A stretch of DNA of 64,000 nt from the NCBI GenBank assembly GCA_021234155.1, contig JAJEKV010000003.1, positions 14,740,386 to 14,804,385 of the forward strand, given 5' to 3'. Below, piece by piece: positions 44,123-56,537 of this stretch. Position 1 is the first letter of the stretch; each line of letters begins with the position of its first letter. Below the pieces are notes generated by a model. That model made no database searches. It was given only the letters and a program-made list of their open reading frames with translations, and had not been told where the DNA came from. This DNA is from Isoetes taiwanensis. Taxonomy: Eukaryota > Streptophyta > Lycopodiopsida > Isoetales > Isoetaceae. The position numbers were made by a program, and so were the translations under genes.

Positions 44123-44310
44123 TTCACACGGGGGGTTACGTAGGGCAGCGAGAGCCCCCAAAAACTTATAATACATGTACAAAATTACCATTAAGTGCAT
44201 TCCCTCAAACCTTATAGTATTCTGGAAACCTCAATATATAAAAACTTGTATAAGCATATCCCACAAATAAGGATCCCTGTGTACGGTCCGGACGAGGAAT
44301 AAAAGTTTTT
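44123..44310 (-). repeat. Inverted partial foldback core
   Basis: Reverse complement of 42262-42466 (CACGGGGGGTTACGTAGGGC ... GTACGGTCCGGACGAGGAAT), truncated inside. It contains TATATAAAA (44236-44244), the best TATA candidate upstream of the oxidase gene. Confidence 0.7.
44236..44244 (+). promoter_or_regulatory. Candidate TATA box for the oxidase gene
   Basis: TATATAAAA about 290 bp upstream of the first in-frame ATG and about 390 bp upstream of the ATG before the signal peptide. It lies in transposon-derived sequence. No other TATA-like site is seen closer than this. Confidence 0.3.
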
Positions 44311-44534
44311 TTTGATTTTTTCATTTTTCAACAACCCCATAAACAACCACAACAAGAAGCAAAAATCATGGTGGACTGAAGTCGCCTACGAGACAAAACT
44401 CGTTATTAAAGGTTAGTTCACGTTGTCGATCTAACTAACTAGCAAGGTACGTATTCTTTAGTGTCTCGTCCAAAGAAGCTTCTCTTTGGCGACAAAAGCA
44501 GGGGAGGTGCTACAGTTCTCTGTTTAACCAGGAA

Positions 44535-46244
44535 TTGTTGGGCAGAATAGATCGGATACATTGTGTAGATTTACTTGGAATCAGACTGCGTGTAAGAATG
44601 GCCTTGGATTTTAGTAATTGGAGAAGGGAAATGCCCAAGAATTGGTTGCTAGTTGCAGTCCAGATCCTGGTAACACTCATTGCTTTCACATCATCTGCGC
44701 AACTCTTACCAGGTAGATTCGACATAATCGTTAAGAATGCAGGCATATCAACAATGCATGCAGCAGTCACTAGATTCGGCACAGTAATTCTTCTAGATCG
44801 GACCAACATTGGGCCGTCTCAGATTAATCTAACAGGGAACGCCTGCAGGGATAATGCGGCCGATAGAGTTCTGAAACACGACTGCACTGCTCATGCGGTT
44901 TATTTTAATCCCTCAACAAACGATCTGCATCCGATGTTCATATACACTGACACATGGTGCAGCTCCGGCCAATTTATGGCCAATGGAACGCTGATGCAAA
45001 CAGGAGGGTATTTTGAAGGGTGGAAGAAAATCAGATACTTGAACCCCTGTGGGTATGAGAAGTGGTGTGATTGGACGCAGTCTGATACTGAGCTTCAGAA
45101 CGGAAGGTGGTATTCAACAAATCAGATCTTGCCTGATGGCCGGGTGATTATCGTGGGCGGATTGGCTGCCCAGACCTATGAATTCGTCCCTTCAAATGGA
45201 ATCCCTGCTGCCCAGCTTCAGCTCCTTGTTGATACGCACGAAGGCCCCTCTGCTAACAACTATTACCCGTACGTTCATTTGCTTCCAGACGGTAATCTCT
45301 TCATATTCGCTAACAGGGATTCGGTGCTGTTTGATTACAACAATAACAAGGTTTTGAAGAAATTCCCTACCATTCCTGGCGAACCCAGAAATTATCCATG
45401 CGCTGGAAGCTCTGTGCTGCTACCGCTCGATTCGGGGAACAATTATTCCACAGCCAAAGTGCTCGTTTGTGGAGGATCTAACAAAAATGCATTTGCGAAT
45501 CCTGCTCTGCAGCTTCCGGCATCTCAGACGTGTGGGCTAATGAGTGTTACGTCCGACAGGCCCTCTTGGCAGATGCTTTTGATGCCTCTCAGAAGAAACA
45601 TGGGGGATATGATCATCCTGCCAACCGGAAAAATTCTCATCATTAATGGAGCTCAAAATGGATCCCAGGGTTACGGTTCTGCTTCAAATGCATGTCTAAA
45701 TCCTGTGATATTTGATGCTTCAACACTGGCGTTCGAGATGCAAGCAGCCAGCACAATTCCACGGGTATACCATTCAACAGCAAATCTGCTGCAGGATGGC
45801 AGGATTCTCGTGGCAGGAAGCAACACCCACGAACAGTATGATTTCACGCAACCATTTCCAACAGAATTGAGGCTGGAGACCTTCTCTCCGGCCTATTTAG
45901 ATGCTGCATATGGTCCGTGGAGGCCCAAGGATGTGAGTTGTCCAATGTTTTTGAAATATGGAGAAGCGTTTACTTTAAAATTTGCTCTTCCTGCCAACAT
46001 CAGTGGGGGTATTGAATTGAGGCTTAACAGCTCTCCATTCACTACCCATTCATACTCTCAGGGGCAGAGGCAGATCAAATTGCCTGTTTCTGTGCCTCTT
46101 GCTAGCCTTGAAGAGCCTTACACCTTCACCGTCGATTCCGTTGTTCCTTCCAATGCTGCTGTCCTTCCTCCTAATTATTATATGTTGTTTTGCATTCATC
46201 GCGGAGTCCCTGGAACATCCATTTGGGTCCTCATTTCCCATTAG
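44535..46244 (+). CDS. Glyoxal/aldehyde oxidase (GLOX, copper-radical oxidase)
   Basis: Single-exon, uninterrupted 569-codon frame. Glyoxal oxidases oxidise aldehydes to acids and release H2O2 in the cell wall or apoplast, using a copper ion and a Tyr-Cys radical. Numbered from the first ATG, a signal peptide begins at Met33 (KNWLLVAVQILVTLIAFTSS), so translation may start at 44631 or Met22 (44598). The glyoxal-oxidase N-terminal beta-propeller covers about residues 60-300, and the galactose-oxidase-like C-terminal domain (DUF1929) about 450-569. Expected catalytic residues are all present: Cys142 (TDTWCSSGQ), Tyr193 (GRWYSTNQ), Tyr412-His413 (RVYHST) and His505 (FTTHSYSQGQ). The C-terminus VPGTSIWVLISH is where the family normally ends. 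Plant GLOX genes act in wall and pollen/tapetum biology. It is the only intact host gene in the window. Confidence 0.93.
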   Translation: MLGRIDRIHCVDLLGIRLRVRMALDFSNWRREMPKNWLLVAVQILVTLIAFTSSAQLLPGRFDIIVKNAGISTMHAAVTRFGTVILLDRTNIGPSQINLTGNACRDNAADRVLKHDCTAHAVYFNPSTNDLHPMFIYTDTWCSSGQFMANGTLMQTGGYFEGWKKIRYLNPCGYEKWCDWTQSDTELQNGRWYSTNQILPDGRVIIVGGLAAQTYEFVPSNGIPAAQLQLLVDTHEGPSANNYYPYVHLLPDGNLFIFANRDSVLFDYNNNKVLKKFPTIPGEPRNYPCAGSSVLLPLDSGNNYSTAKVLVCGGSNKNAFANPALQLPASQTCGLMSVTSDRPSWQMLLMPLRRNMGDMIILPTGKILIINGAQNGSQGYGSASNACLNPVIFDASTLAFEMQAASTIPRVYHSTANLLQDGRILVAGSNTHEQYDFTQPFPTELRLETFSPAYLDAAYGPWRPKDVSCPMFLKYGEAFTLKFALPANISGGIELRLNSSPFTTHSYSQGQRQIKLPVSVPLASLEEPYTFTVDSVVPSNAAVLPPNYYMLFCIHRGVPGTSIWVLISH

Positions 46245-46266
46245 CTTATAACTGTTGTTGTCATAT

Positions 46267-46292
46267 ATTAATAAATTCTTTAATAAATTCTT
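46267..46292 (+). terminator. Polyadenylation signals of the oxidase gene
   Basis: Two AATAAATTCTTT motifs (AATAAA) in tandem, 25-45 bp after the stop codon, as expected for a plant mRNA 3' end. Confidence 0.55.
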
Positions 46293-46970
46293 TGGCAGTT
46301 CAAATGTCAATTTGGCCTCTCCAACTGTGATTTGCTGTAGAGGGTCGGCCCCAACCAAAGGTTTAAATGTCGTTAATGTGTCTTCTTCTTCACCAATAGT
46401 TAATGTCTAAGGGCGCTTTCCCATGGGCAGAAAACCTCCAGGTTTCTGAAGGTCTGGCCTGCTTTTCCGATGTTCCCATGAGCTGAGAACCGGAGTGCCT
46501 CAGGTTAAGAACCTCATTTAGAAAATAATCGCGAGGAATACTTTTGGACCTGGGCCTGACCTCATTCAGGTCCTGCCGTCCATAGGAAATCACCCTAACT
46601 TTTTGCCCACCCATGGTTGTTGGGAGCAATGCGGCAATCCATCGCCCCTTGTGGTTGGTAATACTGTCTTGCTACATTGAGGCTCGTGCCCACTTTTGTT
46701 ATAAAGTGCTTAACTAAGGTATCTTTTCTAATGTAATCTAATCTAAACATATGTAATGCAGTTTGCCCAAGATTCAATTTTTAGATTCCTTGCTATGGAT
46801 TTAACACCTCAACTTATGTTCAAATTTCTTTGGCACGTTTAAAAGTCCCTTTCTTTTAACACTTTTGCACAAACGCCCGTCCAGGGTTTTAAGCACTCTG
46901 AGGCTATCACGTTGCAGCCAGCTGGGTTTTTAATGCAGCCTAGGGGTAGGGAAATTCATGTTGAACTTGC
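46293..46970. other. Unassigned spacer
   Basis: Frames on the minus strand (46390-46777) contain no recognisable motif. The second copia remnant begins at about 46970. Confidence 0.35.
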
Positions 46971-47149
46971 TAGAAAACACAAGTGAGAGAGGTATGCACC
47001 ACAAAAGAAGACACACGTATTGAATGAATCATGTTACAATATATAGATACCATAAAAGGTATTTTCTATGGAAAAAGGTGAAAGCTAAAAGTAGCTACGT
47101 TGCCTTTTTATAAAGGCACGCTGCCGTAGAATAGGCAGCCTCGCTAACA
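46970..47149 (-). repeat. LTR of the second copia element (minus strand)
   Basis: On the minus strand it starts TGTTAGCGAGGCTGCC at 47149, preceded by the purine-rich GCAGGTGGGG. It is unrelated in sequence to the first copia LTR. The distal end is approximate. Confidence 0.6.
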
Positions 47150-47325
47150 CCCCACCTGCGACTTTAGTCTTTCACCAAATAAGATATAGAAAAATATTGT
47201 GTCTAAGAAAGAAGATCAAATATTGCAACTCATAGATAATCTCCCCACCTGCAAATTTGGTCTCGTACTCGGATGAAAAAAACCTTTGGTGGTCACAAAG
47301 AAGAAACCCCGAGTGCTACAATCTT

Positions 47326-48370
47326 CTAATATCTATGCTTATTCTCAAGGACACCAAGAACTTTAACATTCTCTTGATGTCTCTTTTCACCTAGAGGCTT
47401 AGTGAAAATGTCTGCAACCATAGCTGTAGTTGGACAATATTCCAACTTAAGTATGTGCTTTGCAACTTCAAGCTTAACATAATGATAATGTAACTCGATG
47501 TGCTTGGATTTGGAATGCAGAACTTCGTCTTTTGATAAAGCTATAGCACTTTGATTATCACACATAAGTATACTCGGTCCATCTTGAACTTGTCTTAAGC
47601 ATTCTAACAAGCGTCGCAACCAAACAAGTTCGCGGCTCGCCAAAGATGCAGCAACATATTCTGCTTCAGCAGTAGAAAGTGAAACACATTGTTGCTTCTT
47701 ACTCATCCAAGACACCAAAGATTGTCCTAAAAAGAAACAGCAACCACTTGTTGATCTATATGTGTCCGGACAACCACCCCAATCTGCATCTGTGTATCCA
47801 AGCAACCTAAAAGCATTCAAACCTGTCTGCTTACTATATGTGATACCATGATGAATAGTGCTCTTAAGATATCTCAAAACACGCTTAGCATTATGCCAAT
47901 GTTCTTCACCAGGATAGTCATGAATTGACCAAGAGTATTGGCAGCGTAACTAATATCTGGTCTAGTGCATTTGCAAGATACATAAGAGCTCCTACAAGAC
48001 TTGCATAAGGACAATCTGCATTTCTAGCTGATCCTCGTAAGTTACTGGACACTGCCTCTTCGACATTCTTGTTTTCGTGGAACCAACCGGCAATGGAGTA
48101 GGTTGCTCTTTAGCAGAGAGTAACCCAAATTTCTCAAAAAGTGTCTCAATGTACTTAGACTGTGAGAGTTGAAGCAAACCTTTGTCTTTGTCTCGTTTGA
48201 CCTGAATACCTAAACACGAGTGTATTTCCCCCATGTCAACCATCTCAAATGCAGAAGATAGTCACCTCTTGACTGCTTGCAAGTATTCGAGGTTATTAGG
48301 TACCAAGATAGTATCATCCACATAAAGCGCAATCACTACGAAGTGTTCTTGACTTCTCTTAAGTGTGTTG
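47326..48370 (-). pseudogene. Second copia element: RT end and RNase H
   Basis: RNase H is open at 47877-47326: YTDADWGGCPDTYRSTSG, STAEAEYVAASLASRELVWL, MCDNQSAIALSKDEVLHSKS and MVADIFTKPLGEK. Upstream in other frames are LSQSKYIETLFEKFGLL (48243-47992) and ALYVDDTILVPNN (about 48320), the RT active site. Integrase and gag are missing, so only the 3' third remains. Divergence from the 0-36 kb element is high, so it is a separate family. Confidence 0.85.
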
Positions 48371-49800
48371 AGAAAACAAGGTACATCCAGCTAATTACTT
48401 CCATGATACAATTTTTCCTCCTTCCCATCTGCCTCTTGCTCAATAGCAAACTACTTGGTCTATCAAGACTTGACCAAACACCATTCACAATGTCCTAAAA
48501 CTAGTAATGATCAATAATATTTACACTTTTGAAACTATAACTACCAAACTTCTTGGACCAATGGTTGTGTTGTCAAAGTTCCAGCACAAGCTATAAAATT
48601 TCCATTGATTACACTATGAATTTAGGCAAAAACATAGTCATGTAAGGAAAATATTGGACCAATGTTTGTGTTATCAAAGTTCGGGCACAAGCTATAAAAT
48701 TTCCATTGACAACGTTATGAATTTAGGCAGAAACATAGCCATGTAAGGAAAATAAAACTAAAATAACCAAATGAAGCTGCGCCACATTCTCTACAAATAG
48801 AACTAAGAAAGTAGCACATCCATCCTGAATAGGCATGAAATGGAATACCGGATTATGATTGGATTTTCCAATCACAAAAATAGTCATTAACTTCAGTTAC
48901 CACAAATCAGTCTAACTTGCATTTGGTAAATAAGAGCAATTTCACAGTAGCAAAAAATAATTATGCATCATGACAAGTAGGCAAAATGACACCATATCAT
49001 GTCAAAATAAGGTCTACTTAATTTCTATGCAATGTACTCTCATCTTGCCTTCAACTCCGGTTCAAACTCTCGCAACTTTTCTTAAAGGGTTCAAAAATGT
49101 GATTTTTCTTGTTCTCAAGCATATCCTCATCCTTGTTCAATTCAACTTCCATCTGTATATGAAGTATGAGATGTCGATGCTAAATTTATGAAGTAAAATG
49201 CTTAATTCGAAATATGGTTCCTATAAATCATCTAGCATATGGCAACCTCAAGTTACCTTGTACCATTTTTGCTCTTCTGCCAATAGTTCTCCTGTGTGGC
49301 AAGCACAATAAAGTAATCATTACTACTTTTTACCTTCAAACTTTACACTGATGTCGAAAGAATATTCTACACACTTCTTATTCTGTACAGTTACCATTGT
49401 TGCCTGAAACAAAAATTCACACTCGCTTAAGTTCCACATATAATTCAAAAAACATATGCTAATCTAAAATCAAACAAATAGTGAACTGATAGGTTTAAAA
49501 TAGAGGGTCGATAAATACGTCCCACTGCAGCTGAAAACCTTGGTTACAAAAGCAAATCCTTCGGAAAATTTAATAGAACCAATAGACCAAATAAGCTCCT
49601 GTACATGCAAGCCAAAAAACACTTGTCATTTCTAATAATATGAATAATATTTTCTAGTTGCCAGTTCTGTCATTCAGTTACATAATGAACGTCTGGATGC
49701 TGATTTGAGGACCCAACAGTCTAGCCACTTAAAATCTGCAGTGGCAGTCACATCCCATTAATTGGCAATTGACAATAATGCGCCATATGTAATGACATTG
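48371..49800. other. Spacer with a 101-bp tandem repeat
   Basis: 48553-48653 and 48654-48752 are direct repeats (TTGGACCAATG...GTAAGGAAAATA). No gene is recognisable in the remainder. Confidence 0.5.
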
Positions 49801-49847
49801 TAGAGCACGAAAATGAACATATGGAAAATAGAATGTGCTTGTATATC

Positions 49848-50350
49848 TTTCCATACATATTATGAAGTGTAGTATGTACAATTGTATCTAAATCAAATCT
49901 GTTATTTACTATCCAAGCATGTAATATAATACCTTCAAAAAGAGTTGTTTCTGTAGCACATGCATCAAGTACGATGCCAAAGATAAGATTATTAGGCTTC
50001 ATGCCTTCGAGCTATATTTGCTGAAAGAGTTGGACAACATCTTCGTAAAGGCCATACAGAGCATAAGCTCCAACGATGACAGTCCAAGTGATCACATTCA
50101 TTTTTGTTAATCTATTAAACACAACTTTTGCTTCTTCAAGTTCACCAAATTTTCCAAAGTACCCAAGGCTTTCTAATGGTTTCTACATGGATTAGCTTTC
50201 CTCCATTTATAAGATCTTGATCAAATCATGCATTAAGAATAGAAACAAAGGTCACCAGGCACCGTTCCTTCTAATTTCATATCTTGGAGCACTTCAAGTG
50301 TTTCGTTCATAAAGCCAAGTTGGACTAATGTTAAAATCATAGAAATCCAA
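49848..50350 (-). pseudogene. PLS-type PPR pseudogene
   Basis: Minus-strand repeats: MILTLVQLGFMNETLEVLQD (about 50340), FGKFGELEEAKVVFNRLTKM then NVITWTVIVGAYALYGLYED (50160-50050), then MKPNNLIFGIVLDACATE and LFEGIILHAWI...VHTTLHNMYGK (50002-49848). The W-T-V-I-V-G-A-Y and L-D-A-C-A patterns are those of PLS-class organelle RNA-editing PPR proteins. Stops near 50015 and 50230 and the short length show decay. Confidence 0.7.
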
Positions 50351-51139
50351 GAGACTACAGATCGGTGGTTCAAATTTCAATTTATATCCTTTAAGTGGCA
50401 ATACATTCTGCTTGCGCACTGGCATCTACCAATTAACAGTGCTGCAGTCTTTATCATATATCCTTTCTCATTGAGCATGCAATGTTGATTATCTTTGGAA
50501 CTGGTGCTTCTCTGCTGGTGCCTTCGCCATTATTTGCCACGAATTTATTGATCCCAATAGCAGTAGCAAACCTTTATGTAGGAGCTTCAACTGGATTTAT
50601 GGAGTTATCTGAACACGACTCTCTCGAAGAACTGCTGGGTTGGCTGAGCTTGGCTGATTCTTGTTACCTTCTACTCTTATCATTTTTGCAGGAAAGGCTT
50701 GAAGCCTTCTTGCCAGAGCAAGACACGCCAGAATAGGTCGCTTTGGTAAATAGGAGGATTCGGTTCCCCTAACCCTAAATAAGTCCTTTGCTTTATTTTC
50801 GCAGAGGCCCATGAACAGAATCATAGCCATTTATATACATGTATCTCTATTATGTTTAGATCTAAAGGGATCTAACTGAGCATCTTCCAGCTCGGTTCTA
50901 ACAAGCTTCAAATAATCAGGCAAGATGCTCTGCTCCAAACCCAGTGGGGATTCAGAGTCCATGATTGGTCTCCAGAGCTATAAATAAGAAGAAAGGAAAA
51001 GAAGAAGAAATGAAAATACCTGATGAGAAAATGCATAGGCAAGGGCACGTTCGCGTTTCTAGCTGCTTCTGCTTACTCTTAAACCATCGCCATTGCCATC
51101 GCATTCAAGCTCGAGCTCCGCTGGAACAACCAATGTTAA
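50351..51139. other. Unassigned spacer
   Basis: An 84-codon plus-strand frame (50482-50736) has a hydrophobic start but no identifiable domain or gene context. Not called. Confidence 0.3.
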
Positions 51140-52407
51140 GGTGACCTCGAGAGGTCACTTTAATTTCTAGTTCATAATCTGTTAATGTAAACGTAAACTG
51201 GTGTGGATTGTTTGGGTTAGGGATTTTAGGTTAAAAAATTTAACGGAATATTAACTATTTAGATTGATGGGATACTAACTTAACTTGTGGTGTGAATCTT
51301 AAAACCGTTAAAAACCTAACACAATCGTAACTTAACGGTGAGTGTGAAGGTACCCTTATTCATATCTTGGCCAACCTTAGGCATAGGGCGATTTCCACAT
51401 GCCCTCACCCTATTGGGAACTCGCCACATGGAAGCACCTCATTGGAGCCACGTGGCAGTGACATAGAACCCTAACCTATAAATGGCCAAACCCTAACCCT
51501 AGGCCATTTTTCTGGCTCCAACAGTCTTGGGAGTGGAAGTTGTTTTGAACCCCTGGAAGGTCGTGGAGATGCAGGGAGCAAGGAGTTCCTCAAAAGCAGG
51601 TATTTGGGTTAGAGTCCTTTGTAGATCATCTGGAAGTTAGGATTCCAGATGAGTTAGCATTTCGTATCTCTAGTAGAGCTATTCTAGAACCCTCAGTCTA
51701 GATCTTGAACCCTAATCAATGAACCCAGCTGTAAGTTAGATGCATGTGATTAGGATTAGATGTTATTATCATTATTTATCATGTTATGTGGATATATGAT
51801 ATTAATTGATCATGTTTGCTCCTCTTGTATTGGGAAGGGGGGTAGAGACCTAGTAGCCATTATTTAGATGATACTCCTAGTTTAGACCCCTTAGTTCCTA
51901 TTAGATGCGGCCTGTGCATAGGAACCCACCTGGCTACGAGGGCTATGGAGTGACTTAGCACCATACAATGGGGTTAATGGCAAAGTGGAGGGAGGTCCCC
52001 CCTGAGCGCGGCTACTGGGGATCCATAGTGGGCTAGGCCTATAGTCAGTCACTTCGAGTGGGCCGGGTATGGGTCCGACACTTCCTAGGTCAATGGTGTC
52101 GCCCTGACTCTCAAGAGTTGCAGGTGTCGGCCTGGCTCTTGTTTTGGGGAGTTCAGTCGGGTACGGATGTGTGTTGTCACGATCCTCTAGCTGCCCATGG
52201 AGCCACTAGTCCTCGAGAAGAGGAGATGTAACACTTCCTACCTCATAGGACCGGGGAGATGCCAGAGCCTAATTTAGCCCATCTGCAAAGTATGCACAGG
52301 AGGGGCGGATGGAGTGGTCAACCCTAGCCATTGTCTATAGCCAGCTCCCGCCATTGTTATATCTCGGTCTGCTCTATCTTGAGGCTCAGCCGTCAGTCTA
52401 CCTCCCT
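51140..52407 (-). repeat. TGTGACG-family repeat, minus-oriented, truncated
   Basis: Reverse-complement matches to 11400-11960 include GGGAAGGGGGGTAGAGACCT, CAGGAGGGGCGGATGGAGTG and CGGCCTGTGCATAGGAACCC. It stops where the plus-oriented copy starts at 52408. Confidence 0.55.
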
Positions 52408-53430
52408 TGTGACGCTCCCAGAACCTATACGATGCTCCCATCGTACAAATACGGGGAATTCCCCTCACGTGGCGACTACATCACCATGAAAGGGCCCTCC
52501 ATCTTTTGCCTTTCTTCTATATAATCTCGGGACATATCCTCAACAACATGGTTCACAACTTCAGTCTACCTAGACATGGAGGTGTCATTCGTCCCACGTC
52601 CTCTATGCAAATCCTATATAGCAGAAGCATACATATACGTTAGCACCTAACATCCTACACAAAATAATATACCACCAGGAAGGGTGGTCCATCCATCTTC
52701 ATATAAATAACAATACCAGGACAAGATAACATAAGCAATATACCATAAATAAGGGCTCTACCTCGGGCTCAGACTCTAGGGGGTCGACTGATGGTCAAGG
52801 CCTCTAGATAACAACAGACAGAGATATAACATGGCGTTGGCTAGCATAGAACAAAGGCTAGGGTAGTCCACTTCATCCGCCCCTCCTGTGCACACTTTGC
52901 AGATAGGCTGAAACATGCTATGGCATAGTTATAGCCTTCCGGAGGCGCAATCCCATGGAATCCCCCTATGAGACTACTCCGGGTTGCATCTCCTTAGTCT
53001 GATGAGGCAGGTTAGGGAGGCATCCCCTCCCCGGGGACAATAGATCCCTGAGTGTGCTAGAGGACATGGGCCACATCAGTAGTCCCCGCATCCGTACTCG
53101 ACTTACTCCCCTAAATCTAAAGGCCAGTTCGACGCGCCCGTTCGAGCCCAGGACGTCCCTATAGGCATGTATCCTACGACCCAGGGTGTGTCAGACCTAT
53201 ACCCGGCCCCTTTAGTGACCGACTATAAGCCTAGCACACTATAGGAATCTTGTAGCCACGCTAGGCAAGATTCCACTCCTATTTCACCATCATACCCGTT
53301 ATCTAGTACTGAATCACAACATAACATCCACAGCCAGGTGGGTTCTTGTGCACAGACCACATTTACTGGGTCTTATGCACAATAGAATCTTGCCATCAGT
53401 ACTCAAAGCTTGCCACTCATAGTGAACAAT
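52408..53430 (+). repeat. TGTGACG-family repeat, plus-oriented
   Basis: Starts TGTGACGCTCCC (compare TGTGACGTCCCC at 11113). It shares CATCCGCCCCTCCTGTGCAC (about 52875) with its partner to the left, forming an inverted pair. No PBS or protein is visible. Confidence 0.6.
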
Positions 53431-54107
53431 AACTTAAAATATGACCAAGAATTAAGACTAGGACAAATGTGGAGTTTGGCTCCATAAACATAGGATGAAC
53501 ATGAACTAGAACTCAATCAAAAATTAGAAGTAAGATTATTGGAAGATATTAGAAACCATGCACTCTTCAAAGTCCAAAGAAGCTAGTGAGAAAAGTGTCT
53601 TGCCGGCCTTTTCAGAATATAATTGGGTAGACTGCTATGGTCAAATAGAGATTCAATCTAATGAACATTGTTCGGTAGATTCTAGCATGTCCCTTAAGCA
53701 TCCATTCACCAATTTTATTTTCAAGTAAGGAAAGCATGAACTCGCGACCACCTCAAAAACAAGTGTGAACCGATCCGGGTGATCTATCACTTGACTCATC
53801 AACATTATCCTTGCCCTAATTACCCTTATCCTGGAGCACCACCTCTAACTATTCTTGATTTTTTGGAAGGCATGCTACTTCTCCAACCACAACTATAGTT
53901 GCATCATCAATATTTGCATATTTGCGATCAATAGCTCCAAGTAGATACATAGTACTTATATAGCTTCACTAAACAAAGTAGAAACTGCACATAACACTCT
54001 TGCCTCGAACTTTCCCAGGCACTCACTTCACATTTATGAAAATTTTGATTTATAAACATGCTTGTTGGAAAGCCCATGCGGAGAGCTTCATATTGGTATA
54101 TGATTTG
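53431..54107. other. Unassigned spacer
   Basis: A+T-rich, no supported gene. Confidence 0.4.
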
Positions 54108-56537
54108 ATCCTGATCTACCAAGTTAGTACCTGCTTTTTGCACCTTTTAATTCGCGTATCACTTTTGCCATACATGCAGTTTTGACTATATAATGCTTTT
54201 TATCATAGCTTCTGATCTATAACTCAGTTTTCACTTATTTTAATTGTTCTCTTCAAGGGCTTTCTATTGGTGCATAATATGGCCATGTTTGGTCAACTTT
54301 TTTGAGTCTAAACAGCATTTGTACAGTCTAATTTAGTCAAGTTTTGAAAAAGCTTGCACTCTATCATGGCCATCACAAGAAGAAATAGCAATACAATACA
54401 CCATCCAACAGAATAAAAAGAGAGACCCAAGTCTTGCGTGTTTTCGAGATTTTTGTATGAGAAATAATTCTCGAACCAAATAGTTTAGACAACAGAACAC
54501 GTGCCACTGTTGGAGTGCCAAACTGTTGAGGTCGGTGTTGAGATTTTTTTATCACCTCAAAGATCATGTTGAACAAGAATAATAGACATGATATTGCAAG
54601 GATCTTTAATCCTGAACAGCCAATGCTAGAGATCAGGTCTGACACATTTACCTTCCAAGATCGGAAGGATCTCCAAAAAAGTTCTCTAGACCTGCAAGTT
54701 TAATGTTTTCCACCTACAATATGACCGTGTCTATTGTGAAATAGACACAATTGTTACAGCTAATAAAGGCCTTAGTCCCATACACTGATGGCTTATATGT
54801 GGGAGTGCAGACATTGGAGTCAGAGTTACCACTACAGCAAAAGCATTGAGTGGAGGAGAGAGTGCAGACATTGGAATGGGAATATAATGAGGTGGGAGTA
54901 CAGACATCTCCACATTCCCTAGTGGACCAGGTGCCATAACGTCAAGCAAGCGAACAGGAGCAGGTTGCCTCAGTGTCGGCTACTATACCAGGAACCTAAA
55001 CTTGCATATAGGGGTTGCAGAGGTAGAGATTAATGCCCATTTTTATGTGGACGAGGCTTTGCATTTCTTCATGGACATCATGCATGTGAAGGTAGCTTTG
55101 CAAGGTGACGGCAACTCGCTTTCAAAAGAAATGGGCAAGTGTATAGAGGAGTCACAACAATCATTCTAGATCAATAGCCTTCTAATCCTTGGATTGGCTA
55201 TGTCTAGATAATTTAAATAGCACAAAATTACCATTAGCATTAGAACTATCTTTTTTTGTTTTTACTTTTGGGTTTCCCTAGCCCCTTTGTCATTTGGATC
55301 CCATGGCCAATTTGTTCTCCATGGACGTTAAAAAACCTACCTACCTACCTATCTACCTTATCAAGGTTCTCCTTGCATGTTGTCATACGCTTAACACCCA
55401 CCATCTCTTATGTCTTCTATCATATCAGCCTTGTTAATTTGGAAATTTCCCGTCTGGCAGAAAAGTTTTTGGGTCCTTTTTTTAACGATTTCCTAATGTT
55501 GTTAATTCTTTGGTGGCTGGCAAAGAATCGAGAGCATTTGTTGGTTTTATGGTTTTGAGGAGTTTTTAGGGTTTTCGTCCATGCACAATTTCCTCCACAA
55601 TTGCAAATTGGGCTAGCACAATTTGATCCACGAATGTGAATTGGACGATTTCCTCCAAGATTGCAAATTCTAGATGTCGAGGGATGCCATGCGAAACTAC
55701 TGGGCATTGTATAAGAGTAAGAATCGAAACTAATGGACAGCACAATTTGAGATTGCAGGTCAGTATCGCTTTCATAGTTTTTGATATTTGGTATCGCTGG
55801 TAGTTCTGATATGCCATGTTTTGATATTCCTTCCTCTTCTTTTCCATTTGGTATCGTATGTTCTGTTCCTTGTTATGTTGGATCTCATGCCCTGTTCTGT
55901 TGGATCTGATGCTCCATGTTCTGATGTCTGCATGACTGGAATTCTAGAATTCTGCTCCATGATTAAGATCAGGCAGAACCTAGCATAATGCGCAGCCCTT
56001 TAGCTTCAATATCATATCTTGCTTCTTAAGTTGCAAAGTTCCATCTGTATTCAAAATTTTAGTAGGAATTTAGGCTAGGACTCTGGGAGCCAGGAAGCTT
56101 TGTTTTGAACTTTGCAGTTTAGATTCTTAATTTTGAATTAAATCAGCACCTCTTATCTCCTGTTGTATTATCATCTTCTTTCAAAGAAATTATTATGATG
56201 TGCAATGATTTGCAGTGCAAAGTATTGGGACTTCAATGTCATCCATGTGAGTTTAAGCAAGTCATTCTTTGAGCACCGAGGAGCAGGGTGATACTTTGAA
56301 TAAAAAACACGAGAAGCTGCCAATTTGAGAGTGCATATTTTTTTTATCAACTCCTTTACTTCATCTTTTGGTCTTGCATCTTAGATTTGGTTGTTACATT
56401 ATGTGAAACTTTCACATGGCACTAATTGCAGTCATAAGTTCCTTTTAATGCTGCATCTTAGATTTGGTTATTGCATAATGTGAAACATGCACAAGGCACT
56501 CATTGCAATTCCAGGTTACTATTATGTATTGCCAATT
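54108..56537 (+). repeat. 2.4-kb tandem segmental duplication, unit 1
   Basis: Begins ATCCTGATCTACCAAGTTAG and is repeated from 56538 with a few percent divergence. It contains a LINE 3' end with a CCTA-type tail (55253-55361) and a 160-bp segment (about 55600-55760) missing from unit 2. A 73-bp partial repeat (TCTTAGATTTGGTTGTTACA) lies near its right end. No gene is recognised inside; short frames are not convincing. Confidence 0.85.
55253..55361 (+). mobile_element. LINE 3' end with (CCTA)n tail, unit 1
   Basis: GGATCCCATGGCC...CTCCATGGACGTTAAAAAA, then CCTACCTACCTA. It has the same terminal block as the ATTCT-tailed LINEs, with a different tail. Confidence 0.7.

Noticed and set aside
50482..50736. 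84-codon plus-strand frame near the PPR pseudogene
   Set aside because: No domain, no start context and no neighbouring splice signals. An equally long frame runs on the other strand.
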